Shown here: one piece after another, positions 52,835-61,680 of the stretch | How positions within the stretch are numbered: the stretch's first letter is position 1 | Layout: each line of letters begins with the position of its first letter | From: Albidovulum sp. | Lineage (GTDB): Bacteria; Pseudomonadota; Alphaproteobacteria; Rhodobacterales; Rhodobacteraceae | DNA length: 64,000 nt | Assembly: GCA_030837785.1 (NCBI GenBank) | Contig: JAUQYA010000023.1 | Coordinates: forward strand, 1-64,000 | Reading direction: 5' to 3' | Position numbers and translations under genes: made by a program | The notes under the pieces: model-generated | Seen by the model: the letters and a program-made list of their open reading frames with translations, nothing else | Database searches by the model: none | Told to the model about the DNA's origin: nothing

Positions 52835-53725
52835 TCAATCCTTCATCGACGGGTCGAGCGCGTCGCGCAACCCGTCGCCGATGAAGTTGAATGCCAGCAC
52901 CGTCAGGAGGATCGCGACACCCGGAGCGATCGCCACCGCCGGCGCCTGGAACATGTATTCACGCCCCTTGGCGACCAGCAGGCCCCAGCTCGCCTCGGGC
53001 GGCTGGACGCCGACACCGAGGAAGCTGAGGCTGGATTCCCACATGATCGCCTCGGGGATCGACAGCGAGAACAGCACGATCAGCGTGGGCACCACGTTGG
53101 GAAAGATATGGCTGAACATGATCGTTGCCCGCGCCGTGCCGTTGGCGCGGGCGGCCTCGATGAATTCCTTCTCGCGCAGCGCCAGCGTTTGCGACCGCAC
53201 CACCCGCGCAACCGATGCCCAGCCGACGAGCGCAAGGGCAAGGAAAATGTTCAGCAGGTTTGCGCCGAGCGTATACATCACCACCATCGCCAGCAGCAGC
53301 GAGGGAAAGGCGATCATCATGTCGGCGAGCCGCATGACCGCGAAATCGGTCTTGCCGCCGAGATAGCCGCTGAGGATGCCCATGACCGTGCCGATTGCCA
53401 GCGCGATCAGGCTGGGCACGATTCCGACCACAAGCGAAATGCGGGCGCCGTAAAGGATGCGGGTCAGCACATCGCGTCCGAAATTGTCGGTGCCCAGCCA
53501 ATAGGTCGCCGAGGGCGGCAAAAGCTGGTCGTCGAGTGCCACGCGATAGGGGTCGTGCGGGCTGATCCAGGGCGCGAAGACGGCGCAGGACACCAGCGCC
53601 AGAACGAAAACGAGGCCCACCATCGCCATGCGGTTCTTGCGAAAGGCACGGATCGTGTCGCGCAGGAAGCTGGCTTCCTCGATGAGGTCAGGTGTGGTGG
53701 CGAGGTCTGGGGAATGGATCGTCAC
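52835..53725 (-). CDS. Oligopeptide ABC transporter permease (OppC-like)
   Basis: A 296-residue permease with the OppC N-terminal extension and YWLGTDNFGRDVLTRILYGARISL; the EAA loop is FIEAARANGTARATIMFSHIFPN. The start is a GTG (53725) that overlaps the OppB-like stop by four bases, so coupling sets this start over the longer open frame. Confidence 0.9.
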   Translation of the reverse strand: MTIHSPDLATTPDLIEEASFLRDTIRAFRKNRMAMVGLVFVLALVSCAVFAPWISPHDPYRVALDDQLLPPSATYWLGTDNFGRDVLTRILYGARISLVVGIVPSLIALAIGTVMGILSGYLGGKTDFAVMRLADMMIAFPSLLLAMVVMYTLGANLLNIFLALALVGWASVARVVRSQTLALREKEFIEAARANGTARATIMFSHIFPNVVPTLIVLFSLSIPEAIMWESSLSFLGVGVQPPEASWGLLVAKGREYMFQAPAVAIAPGVAILLTVLAFNFIGDGLRDALDPSMKD

Positions 53726-54657
53726 GACAGGGTCCTCATCTGCGTGCGGATCCGGGGGTCGAGGATGGAATAGAGAATGTCGGCCACCAGATTGCCGAGG
53801 ATGACAAGCACGGTGGCAAACAGCACCGCCCCCTGCAGGAGCGGCATGTCGCGTGACGAGATCGCATTCACCGTGATCCGTCCGACGCCCGGGATCGAGA
53901 AGATCGACTCGGTGATGACCGCGCCGGACAGCAGGCTTGCCACCTGGATCGCCATGATCGTCACCACCGGAATGAGCGCGTTTTTCAACGCATGACGGGT
54001 GATCACCCCGATCTCGCGAAGACCCTTGGCGCGGGCGGTACGGATGTAGTCGAGCCGCATCACCTCCAGCAGGCTGGACCGCGTCAGCCGGGCAATGACC
54101 CCGGCCGAGGACCACCCCAGCACGACCGCCGGCAGGATCATGTATTGCCAGCCGTAGAAGCCCGAGACCGGCAACAGCTTCAGCTTCATAGCGAAGACAT
54201 ACTGAAGGAGCAGGGCCGACCAGAAGATCGGCATCGACACGCCGAGGAGCGAGAAGCCCATGAAGAAACGGTCGAGAAAACTGTCGCGCCGCACTGCCGA
54301 CAGGATGCCCACCGGGATGCCGATGATCCATGAGACCAGCGCCGCGCAGACCGCAAGCATGAGGGTGTTCGGAAACGCCTTGAGGATCAGGTCCGTCACC
54401 GGGCGGTTCAGCTTGATCGAATTGCCGAGATCGCCGTGAAGCGCATTCCACAGGAAGCTGAGGTAACGGACGACCAGCGGGTCATCGAGGCGCATCTGCG
54501 CCCGCACCCGCTCGATCACGTCGGCGCTGGCATGTTCCTTCATCATCAGCGCGATCGGGTCGCCCGGCACCACGTTCAGCATGATGAACAGGATCAGCGT
54601 GATCCCGATCAGCACCGGGATCGACACGAGGATGCGTCTGAGCGCGAACATCAACAT
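53722..54657 (-). CDS. Oligopeptide ABC transporter permease (OppB-like)
   Basis: A 311-residue permease starting MLMFALRRILVSIPVLIGITLILF with NVVPGDPIALMM, and an EAA loop near RLDYIRTARAKGLREIGVITRHALKNALIP, typical of OppB/DppB. It follows the binding-protein gene after a 101-base gap that holds a strong hairpin. Confidence 0.92.
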   Translation of the reverse strand: MLMFALRRILVSIPVLIGITLILFIMLNVVPGDPIALMMKEHASADVIERVRAQMRLDDPLVVRYLSFLWNALHGDLGNSIKLNRPVTDLILKAFPNTLMLAVCAALVSWIIGIPVGILSAVRRDSFLDRFFMGFSLLGVSMPIFWSALLLQYVFAMKLKLLPVSGFYGWQYMILPAVVLGWSSAGVIARLTRSSLLEVMRLDYIRTARAKGLREIGVITRHALKNALIPVVTIMAIQVASLLSGAVITESIFSIPGVGRITVNAISSRDMPLLQGAVLFATVLVILGNLVADILYSILDPRIRTQMRTLS

Positions 54658-54720
54658 TGTCGAATGTACTTTCTGCGGCGCCCGCAGGATCGGCGGGCGT
54701 GGCGAAAGGGCGGGGTTCGC

Positions 54721-54750
54721 GGCCGGGGCGCGGGTCCGCGCGCCCCGGCC
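54721..54750 (-). terminator. Attenuator-like hairpin between oppA-like and oppB-like genes
   Basis: A perfect 12-base stem (GGCCGGGGCGCG with its complement) and 6-base loop, 8 bases past the binding-protein stop, with no T-tract. Such stems often protect the binding-protein mRNA and lower permease expression. Confidence 0.6.
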
Positions 54751-54758
54751 TGCGGGTC

Positions 54759-56330
54759 TTACTCGACCTCGACCTTGTAATAGCTCATGTCGCTCCAGCC
54801 GTTCCAGGGAACCACGAAATTCTTCACCCGCGGCTGCACGACATAGCTGTGATCAAGGCTGAACAGCGGCACCCAGGCGGCATCCTTGTCCACGATCTGT
54901 GCCGTAAGGTCCTGATATTGCTTGCAGCGCGCCTCCTGGTCGGTCATGCTGCGGGCCTTTTCGATTCCGGCAAAGACCTCGGGGTCGTTGTTGTTGTAGC
55001 CGCGCACCTTGGTGCCGGATTCCGAGAAGAAGGTGTAGAAGAAGTTGTCGGGGTCGTTGAAGTCGGCCGACCAGACCTGGGTGTAGGCCTCGGCCTCGCC
55101 CACCTTGCGGGCGGCGAGGAAGGCCGCCTCGTCGGTGGTGACGATATTGGCCTTGAAGCCGGCCTCGGCCACCTGCGCCTGGATGATCTGGTTCATGTCG
55201 GACCATTTCGACGACCAGCTCGACACCTGCTGCAGGTTGATCTCCACGCCGTCGGGATAGCCCGCCTCGGCCAGCAGTTCCTTCGCCTTGGCGGGGTTGT
55301 ATTCGATCGGCGCCGCCGGGGTGTAGCAGGCCAGGCCGCGCGGCATCACGCCGTCTTCCAGCTTGCCCTTGCCGTAGAAGTTCTTGTCGAGGATCGTCTG
55401 CCGGTCGATCGCCATCTGGAACGCCTTGCGCACCCGCACGTCGTCGAACGGCTTCTTCAACTGGTTGATGTTGTAGTAGTAGATGCCGACCCGCGGGCCG
55501 GAGCGGATCTGGTCCTTCCACTGGTCGCTGCCGTAGAAGTAGGGCGTCTGGGTCTGGGCATAGTCGAGGTCGAACACGTCGATCTCGTCGGATTCGAACA
55601 GCAGCCGCAGGGTTTCGGAATCCGACACCACGCGGACCAGCAGCCGGTCCAGCTTGGGCCTGCCGCGCCAGTAATCGTCATTTGCCTCCAGCATCTGGCT
55701 GTCGTTCAGCGTGTAGTCGCGCAGGATGAAGGGGCCGGTGCCGTTGGTGGTCTCGGGCGTCAGGCCGAACTGGTCGCCCGCGGCTTCGGTGAAGGCGCGG
55801 TTGTAGACCGAGGCGCCGGGCGAGGCGAGGAGCGCGAGGAAGGCCGCATAGGGCTGGGTCAGCGTGATCTGGACGGTGCGGCCGTCCAGCGCCTTCAGGC
55901 CCGAGACGCTGTCGGCCTTGCCGTCCAGACGGTCCTGCGCGCCGGCGATGAAGGTCAGGATGTCGGTGTTCAGCGCCTTGGTCGCCGGGTTCAGCATCCG
56001 GTCGAAGGTGTAGACCACGTCATCTGCGGTCAGCACCGCGCCGTCATGGAACTTCACCCCCTCGCGCAGGTGGAAGGTATAGGTCAACCCTTCGTCCGAC
56101 ACCTCCCAGGTCTCGGCCAGGCCCGGCACCAGCGCCGACTGGCCCGGCCCGGTGGTCTCGGATTCCAGAAGCCGGTCGAAGATGTTCAGCGGAAGCGTAT
56201 AGGCATCCGTGGTCATCTGGACATCGGCGGTCTTGGGATCCTCGGAGTAGGAGATCCGCAGCATGCTCTCGGCCAGAGCCGGAGAGATCAGCATCAGGCT
56301 GGTCAGGCCGGAGGCCAGAAGCAGTTTCAT
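54759..56330 (-). CDS. Oligopeptide ABC transporter substrate-binding protein (SBP family 5)
   Basis: A 523-residue periplasmic protein. A signal peptide (MKLLLASGLTSLMLISPALA) is followed by LAETWEVSDEGLTYTFHLREGVKFHDG, the SBP_bac_5 signature, and VPLFSLDHSYVVQPRVKNF near the end. In-frame starts at 56354 and 56396 are possible; 56330 gives the cleanest signal peptide. It is encoded after lysA in the same direction (gap 108 bases). Murein peptides are a candidate ligand from context only. Confidence 0.85.
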   Translation of the reverse strand: MKLLLASGLTSLMLISPALAESMLRISYSEDPKTADVQMTTDAYTLPLNIFDRLLESETTGPGQSALVPGLAETWEVSDEGLTYTFHLREGVKFHDGAVLTADDVVYTFDRMLNPATKALNTDILTFIAGAQDRLDGKADSVSGLKALDGRTVQITLTQPYAAFLALLASPGASVYNRAFTEAAGDQFGLTPETTNGTGPFILRDYTLNDSQMLEANDDYWRGRPKLDRLLVRVVSDSETLRLLFESDEIDVFDLDYAQTQTPYFYGSDQWKDQIRSGPRVGIYYYNINQLKKPFDDVRVRKAFQMAIDRQTILDKNFYGKGKLEDGVMPRGLACYTPAAPIEYNPAKAKELLAEAGYPDGVEINLQQVSSWSSKWSDMNQIIQAQVAEAGFKANIVTTDEAAFLAARKVGEAEAYTQVWSADFNDPDNFFYTFFSESGTKVRGYNNNDPEVFAGIEKARSMTDQEARCKQYQDLTAQIVDKDAAWVPLFSLDHSYVVQPRVKNFVVPWNGWSDMSYYKVEVE

Positions 56331-56438
56331 CTTCCTGGTCACGTTACACCTCATTCCGTCGGTTCTGCCGCTGTTGCGGCGCCTTGCGACTGTCATTGCC
56401 GGGACGGAGCCTGTCGCCTGACGCCATCCTTCGCGCGT

Positions 56439-57749
56439 TCATTCGGCCCGTTGCCAGGGGCCCTCCTGCTCCAGTTGCAGCATGTCGTGCGTCTCCTGCC
56501 GGCGGCGGATGACCCTGAATTGGTCCCCGTCCACCAGAACCTCGGGAATCAGGGCCCGCGAATTGTAGGTGGACGACATCGAGGCACCGTAGGCTCCGGC
56601 ATCGCCGAACACCAGAAGGTCGCCGGCGTGAAGCGTGCCAAGATCCTGATATGTCCCGAAATCGTCCGAACTTTCGCAGATCGGCCCCACAAGGCGAAAG
56701 GGGCGGGCGTCCCTGGCCGGGCGCAGCGCTCGAACCGTTGCGACCGCGTGGCGGGCGTCATAGAGCGCCGGCCGCATCAGGTCGTTCATCGCGGCATCGA
56801 CGATAACGAAATCCGCGCCGTCGCCGGGCTTCAGATAAAGCACCTTCGCCACCAGAACCCCGGCACGGCCGCAAAGCCAGCGCCCCGGCTCGACATTCAG
56901 GGCCAGCCCCATGCCCCCGACCGTCTGGCCGATGGCCCGGGCATATTCGGCGATGTCGGGGCCGGGATGGCCATCGTCGCCGATGCCGAGGCCCCCGCCC
57001 AGATCCAGCCGCTCGACCCGCTGCCCTGCGGCGCGCAGGTCGCGCACCAGCGCGGCCACGGTCGTCCATGCCTGACGAAACGGTGCCAGGTCGACGATTT
57101 GCGAGCCGATGTGCAGGGCAAGCCCCACGATCTGCAGTTCGGGGCGCGCGGCCGCGGCAGCGTAAAGCGCCGGCACCTCGGGGGCGGGAATGCCGAACTT
57201 GCTGTCCTTGCGGCCGGTCGTGATCTTGGCATGGGTCCGGGCATCGACATCCGGGTTGACCCGCAGCGCTACCGGCGCACGAAGCCCGAGTTCGCGCGCG
57301 GCTTCCGCCACGACCTCCAATTCGGCGGGACTTTCGACGTTGATCTGGAAAAGGCCAGCCTGCAACGCCGCACGGATCTCGGCGCCGGTCTTGCCCACGC
57401 CCGAGAAGATGATCCGCCCCGGCGGGGTTCCCGCAGCGATAGCCCGGGCCAGCTCGCCGCCCGAGACGATGTCCATGCCCGCGCCCAGTCGGGCGAATTC
57501 TGCCAGTACGTGCCTGTTCCCGTTGGCCTTGACGGCAAAATACACATCCACCCCATGAGGGGCGACCGCTGCCGAGAGCGACGCATAGGAAGCCCGCAGT
57601 GTTGCCGCTGAATAGGCATAGAAAGGCGTGCCGACCGCGGCGGCGATCCGGGCCAGCGGCACACCTTCGGCAAAGAGCGCACCGTCGTGCCGGACAAGCC
57701 ATCCTGTGGCGTCATCCGGATCGGCGGTGGGCGGAAGGGTATCGGCCAT
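56439..57749 (-). CDS. lysA: Diaminopimelate decarboxylase
   Basis: A 436-residue PLP decarboxylase of the alanine-racemase fold that converts meso-DAP to L-lysine. The PLP lysine is Lys74 (YFAVKANGN); GLALHIGSQI, GGGLGIG and the active-site GPICESSD (Cys) follow in order. A LysR gene diverges from it, as in known lysA-lysR pairs. Here it leads an operon with an oligopeptide importer and a YkuD enzyme rather than a lysine biosynthetic group, so it may act in DAP salvage. Confidence 0.92.
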   Translation of the reverse strand: MADTLPPTADPDDATGWLVRHDGALFAEGVPLARIAAAVGTPFYAYSAATLRASYASLSAAVAPHGVDVYFAVKANGNRHVLAEFARLGAGMDIVSGGELARAIAAGTPPGRIIFSGVGKTGAEIRAALQAGLFQINVESPAELEVVAEAARELGLRAPVALRVNPDVDARTHAKITTGRKDSKFGIPAPEVPALYAAAAARPELQIVGLALHIGSQIVDLAPFRQAWTTVAALVRDLRAAGQRVERLDLGGGLGIGDDGHPGPDIAEYARAIGQTVGGMGLALNVEPGRWLCGRAGVLVAKVLYLKPGDGADFVIVDAAMNDLMRPALYDARHAVATVRALRPARDARPFRLVGPICESSDDFGTYQDLGTLHAGDLLVFGDAGAYGASMSSTYNSRALIPEVLVDGDQFRVIRRRQETHDMLQLEQEGPWQRAE

Positions 57750-57792
57750 GATGACGTTTCGGTTGACGGGTTTCGGGCACCCTTCCAGAGAT

Positions 57793-57820
57793 TTTCATGC
57801 GAATGAAATACTTCATGAAG
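57793..57820. promoter_or_regulatory. LysR-type operator region, repeated TTCAT dyads
   Basis: TTTCATGCGAATGAAA (57793-57808) and CTTCATGAAG (57811-57820) are perfect dyads in the lysA/LysR divergent spacer, and a further TTCATT follows. They are AT-rich against the background and the likely site of the divergent LysR regulator. Confidence 0.6.
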
Positions 57821-57865
57821 CATCTTCATTCGTTTCTGATATGCATAAGGCGCGGAGGGAGAGTC

Positions 57866-58786
57866 ATGAAGCTGAACCAGCGGCAGATCGATGTCTTCAA
57901 TTCGGTCATGGTGAACAAGAGCATCACCGCCGCCGCCGCCAAGCTTGGCAGTTCCCAGCCCACGGTCAGCCGCGAGATACGGGAGATCGAGGGCCGGCTC
58001 GGCTTTGATCTGTTCTTGCGTTTCGGCAAGCGGTTGACGCCCACCCAGCAGGCGATCCTCTTGCACGAGGTAGTGCTGCGTTCCTTTGTCGGTCTGGACG
58101 AAATCAGCCGCGCCGCGCTGGCGATCCGCGCGCACAACGCCGCGAACTTCCGCATCGCCAGCATTCCCGCCTATGCGGAATCCATCATCCCGCGGGTGAT
58201 CCAGCGTTTCGTCGGGGCCCGGCAGCCCATGCACTTCTCGATCCATTCGCATGAAGAACCCTCTTTGCGGCACGAGATGACGACGCAGGTCTTCGATCTG
58301 TGCATGGCCGAAAATCTGTTCGAGCGCGAAAGCGCCGAAAGTGAGTCGATCTTCGTGGGCGACATGGTCTGCGTGCTGCCGCAGGGCCATCCTCTGGTGG
58401 CACGGGCCGAACTGACCCCTTCGGACTTTTCCGGGCAACCCTTCGTCTATTTCAGCCAGAACGATCCTTACCGGCACAGGCTGGACACCGTCTTTCGTGA
58501 CGCCAGCGTGTCCCGTGACTATGCCGCCGAAACGACAACGGCAGCCAGCGTGTGCGCGATGGTGGCGGCAGGGGTAGGAATCTCCGTGATCAATCCGCTG
58601 ACCGCCGCCAGCCACGCCGGCGGGCCGGTCGCCTTCCGCCGGCTCTCGGTGCCAGTGCCCTATCGACTGGCGCTCTGGCATCCGCCACGGAGCACACGCC
58701 TGGTGCAGGTGCGCAGGTTCGTCTCGATCCTCCACGAGGTGGCTCTCGAGATGGCGGCCGACCTGGAGCGCCACCTTTCGCCTTGA
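57866..58786 (+). CDS. LysR-family regulator divergent from lysA
   Basis: A 306-residue LysR protein: helix-turn-helix about residues 4-62 (LNQRQIDVFNSVMVNKSITAAAAKLGSSQPTVSREI) and an effector domain. ATG 57866 has GGAGGGA ahead of it; the longer frame to 57797 would run through the operator dyads. It probably regulates lysA and the opp operon in response to DAP, lysine or an imported peptide. Whether it is an orthologue of E. coli LysR is unclear. Confidence 0.88.
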   Translation: MKLNQRQIDVFNSVMVNKSITAAAAKLGSSQPTVSREIREIEGRLGFDLFLRFGKRLTPTQQAILLHEVVLRSFVGLDEISRAALAIRAHNAANFRIASIPAYAESIIPRVIQRFVGARQPMHFSIHSHEEPSLRHEMTTQVFDLCMAENLFERESAESESIFVGDMVCVLPQGHPLVARAELTPSDFSGQPFVYFSQNDPYRHRLDTVFRDASVSRDYAAETTTAASVCAMVAAGVGISVINPLTAASHAGGPVAFRRLSVPVPYRLALWHPPRSTRLVQVRRFVSILHEVALEMAADLERHLSP

Positions 58787-59401
58787 AAGCCCGGGCCTCC
58801 GGGTCTGCGACCAGGTTCCCGGCAATTCTCGGCGGCGAGATGCAGGCATGGTCATGGTGTCGCCGGCAACTGCCGGCCGCGGTTCGCCCGGCTCTGAAGT
58901 GGACTGTCATTCGCTATCAAAGTGGAAATGTCGATAGTTCCAGTTATCGGCAATGCTGTGACCGTGCCGTGGACTGATGGCGGAGCGGACGCACCATGCA
59001 GGACATTCTTCATAGGGCGGCAACGGTCACGGTCACGGCGCCCTGCGGGCCTTGCGGATGAGCGGCCCGGCAATGCTCGTGCACCCGGCGGGGCGGTCGC
59101 GCCCGGGGCTCATGCGACGCGGATGGTTCGCACCGGATGCGCGGCTTGCCTTCAACGTGATCGTCACAAGCGACCGCGGCATCGCGTCGGGATCGCTCCA
59201 CCTCGACACGATCCGCGACCTCAACCGGATCAACCCGCTTCTCGCGACGCTCGCCTGCCCGGTGCCGGAGGAGGAGGGGCTGCCGGCCCGATCCCGCCTG
59301 CGGCTGCCAGAACCTGTGGCTGCCAGAACCTGCGACTGCCAGAACCGGCGACTGCCTGAACCACCCTTCCCCTGAACCTGTCTAGCAAGAGGATGCCGAC
59401 C
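58787..59401 (+). other. 615-base non-coding or decayed region
   Basis: No gene is supported. A 107-codon frame (59052-59375) has no recognised homology and includes the 16-base repeats at its end, so it may be gene debris. The promoter for the polyamine-type transporter should lie near its right end. Confidence 0.5.
59302..59365 (+). repeat. 16-base tandem repeat, four copies
   Basis: CTGCCAGAACC recurs at 59304, 59320 and 59336, and as CTGCCTGAACC at 59352, an exact 16-base period, ending about 37 bases before the binding-protein start. Confidence 0.85.
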
Positions 59402-60517
59402 ATGACCAACCTGACCCGCCGTAGCCTTCTCGCGACCGGGGCCGCCACGCTGGCTGCACCGCTTTTCGCGCGCCGGTCGCTCGCCTCATCAGGCGCGGTG
59501 AACGTCTTCGCCTGGGGCGACTACTTCCAGCCGAACATCGTCGAAGCCTTCGAAGAGGCGACCGGCATCAAGATCAACGTGTCGACCTACGGGTCGAACG
59601 AGGAAGCCGCCAGCAAGCTGCGCGCGGCGGGGGCCAAGGGCTTCGACCTGATCTTCCCCTCGGTCGACACCCGCCCGAACTATGACGAGGGCGATCTTCT
59701 GGCCGAGATCGACGAGACCAGGCTGAATGTCACGCTGATCGAGCCTTCGCTGTGGCGGTCGTCGCTGGAACTCGGCGCGGCCCGGCGCGGCAAGCGCTAT
59801 CTGGTCCCCTTCACCTGGGGCACCGAGGGCATCACCTATGACAGCGCGGTCCACGCCGTCGCGCCGGGCGAGCTGTCCTATGGCCATCTCTGGGCAGACG
59901 GGCTGGACGGCAAGGTGGCGCTGCGGCAGAAATCCATCCTTGTCAGCCTGGCGATCTATCTCGACGCGACGGGCGAACTGCCGTCGAACCGGGCGATGGA
60001 TCTCTACAAGTCCGAGGAAGACACACGCCGCATCTTCGACGGCTGCGTGGCCTATGCGGCCAAGCACAAGAAGAACATCGGGTCCTACTGGAACAACGCG
60101 ACCGAGGCGACGTCGGCCTTCACCGACGCGGGCTGCACGATCGGCCAGACCTGGGATACCACCGGCATCAAGCTGAACGGCGAGATCGATCCGAAGTGGC
60201 GCTACGGCGCGCCGAAGGAAGGCGCGCTGGCCTGGATGGACACCGCGGCGGTGCCTGCGGGGGCCGAGAACATCGACCAAGCCTATGCGCTCCTGAACTT
60301 CCTGCTGAGCCCGGAGATCGGCGGCATGTTCTCCAACAACACCGGTTACAACTCGGCCGCCGCAGGCAGCGCCGCGCACATGTCCGATGCCGGGCGCGCC
60401 GCCTTCGAATTCGCCTATCCGGGCGAGGCCGTCGCGAACCTGTGGTGGTGGCCGATGTTCACGCCGTGGTTCAGCCAGGTGCGCGAGGAATACGTCGAGA
60501 AGCTGACCAACGCCTGA
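59402..60517 (+). CDS. Polyamine-type ABC transporter substrate-binding protein (PotD/PotF family)
   Basis: A 371-residue binding protein. The N-terminus NLTRRSLLATGAATLAAPLFA looks Tat-like (RRS) and ends near residue 24-32. VNVFAWGDYFQPNIVEAFEEATGIKINVSTYGSNEE is the SBP_bac_8/PotD opening and YLVPFTWGTEGITYD the core motif. ATG 59402 is well spaced after AGAGGA (an in-frame ATG at 59393 overlaps that site). Ligand probably a polyamine or related amine; the co-transcribed isomerase-like gene makes a sugar-like ligand possible. Confidence 0.85.
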   Translation: MTNLTRRSLLATGAATLAAPLFARRSLASSGAVNVFAWGDYFQPNIVEAFEEATGIKINVSTYGSNEEAASKLRAAGAKGFDLIFPSVDTRPNYDEGDLLAEIDETRLNVTLIEPSLWRSSLELGAARRGKRYLVPFTWGTEGITYDSAVHAVAPGELSYGHLWADGLDGKVALRQKSILVSLAIYLDATGELPSNRAMDLYKSEEDTRRIFDGCVAYAAKHKKNIGSYWNNATEATSAFTDAGCTIGQTWDTTGIKLNGEIDPKWRYGAPKEGALAWMDTAAVPAGAENIDQAYALLNFLLSPEIGGMFSNNTGYNSAAAGSAAHMSDAGRAAFEFAYPGEAVANLWWWPMFTPWFSQVREEYVEKLTNA

Positions 60518-60570
60518 GGCGAAACCCGCAGGGGCGTGTCCGCGCGCCCCCGTTCAACCCCCTGCTACCG

Positions 60571-61680
60571 ATGGACCCCCAGATGACTGGTCAGACAACC
60601 GGCAAGGCGATCGAGCTTGCGCAGGCGGCGGTGCGCTTCGGCGCGTTCCAGGCCGTCCATCCCACCGACCTCAGGATCGAACCGGGCGAGTTCTTCTCGA
60701 TCCTCGGCCCCTCGGGCTGCGGCAAGACCACGCTCCTGCGGCTTCTGTCCGGGTTCCTCGACCCGACCCTGGGCGACGTGCGGATCGGCGGCGCCTCGAT
60801 GGTCGGGGTCGACCCTTCCGCCCGCCCGACGGCACTGATCTTCCAGAACCTCGCGCTGTTCCCGCTGATGACGATCTGGGAAAACGTGGCCTTTGGGCTG
60901 GAGATGCGCGGCTGGCCGAAGGCGAAGCGGCGCGCGCGGGCCGAGGAACTGCTGGCCACCGTGGCGCTGGGCGAACACGCCGGCAAGATGCCGGCCCAGC
61001 TTTCAGGGGGGCAGAAGCAGCGCGTCGCCATCGCCCGCGCGCTGGCGGTCGAGCCGGCGGTGCTTCTGCTGGACGAGCCGTTGTCGGCGCTGGATCTGAA
61101 GCTGCGCCAGCACATGCGCGCCGAGCTGAAGCAGATCCAGGCCCGCACCGGCATCACCTTCGTCTACATCACCCACGATCAGGGGGAGGCGCTGACCATG
61201 AGCGACCGGGTGGCGGTGATGAACCGCGGCCGGATCATGCAGACCGGCACCCCCGACGAGGTCTACGACCGTCCCGACAACGCCTTCGTCGCCACGTTCG
61301 TCGGCGAGATGAACGCGCTGGACGGCAAGGTCGGACCGGCCGCGGACGGGCTGGCGCAGGTGGAAACCGCGCTGGGCAGCTTCCGCGCCGCCAATCCCAA
61401 AGGGCTGAAACCGGGCGATGATGCGATCCTTTTCGTCCGGCCCGAGAAGCTGCGGCTTCTGGCGCCTGGAGAGGAGGAAGACAACCGCATCGCCGCCCGC
61501 GTCACCCGCCGCGACATGGAGGGGGCATGGTCGACGGTCGTGGTGGACGCACAGGGGCAGGAGATGAAGCTGCATCTGCCGCACAGCGCGGGTGGGCAGG
61601 TGCCTGCGGGCGAGGTCAGCCTGGGCTTTCCCGGCGCCGAGGCGGTGATCCTGCCGAAGGGAGAGATGTCCGATGACTAG
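60571..61680 (+). CDS. Polyamine-type ABC transporter ATP-binding protein (PotA-like)
   Basis: A 369-residue ATPase: Walker A GPSGCGKTT, signature LSGGQKQR, Walker B VLLLDEPLSALD, then a C-terminal TOBE domain (LFVRPEKLRLL). ATG 60583 is an alternative start; neither has a strong Shine-Dalgarno. Its end overlaps the first permease gene by eight bases. Confidence 0.92.
   Translation: MDPQMTGQTTGKAIELAQAAVRFGAFQAVHPTDLRIEPGEFFSILGPSGCGKTTLLRLLSGFLDPTLGDVRIGGASMVGVDPSARPTALIFQNLALFPLMTIWENVAFGLEMRGWPKAKRRARAEELLATVALGEHAGKMPAQLSGGQKQRVAIARALAVEPAVLLLDEPLSALDLKLRQHMRAELKQIQARTGITFVYITHDQGEALTMSDRVAVMNRGRIMQTGTPDEVYDRPDNAFVATFVGEMNALDGKVGPAADGLAQVETALGSFRAANPKGLKPGDDAILFVRPEKLRLLAPGEEEDNRIAARVTRRDMEGAWSTVVVDAQGQEMKLHLPHSAGGQVPAGEVSLGFPGAEAVILPKGEMSDD

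Noticed and set aside
59052..59375. A 107-codon frame before the polyamine-type transporter
   Set aside because: No recognised motif, no good ribosome site, and its end is made by the 16-base tandem repeat.
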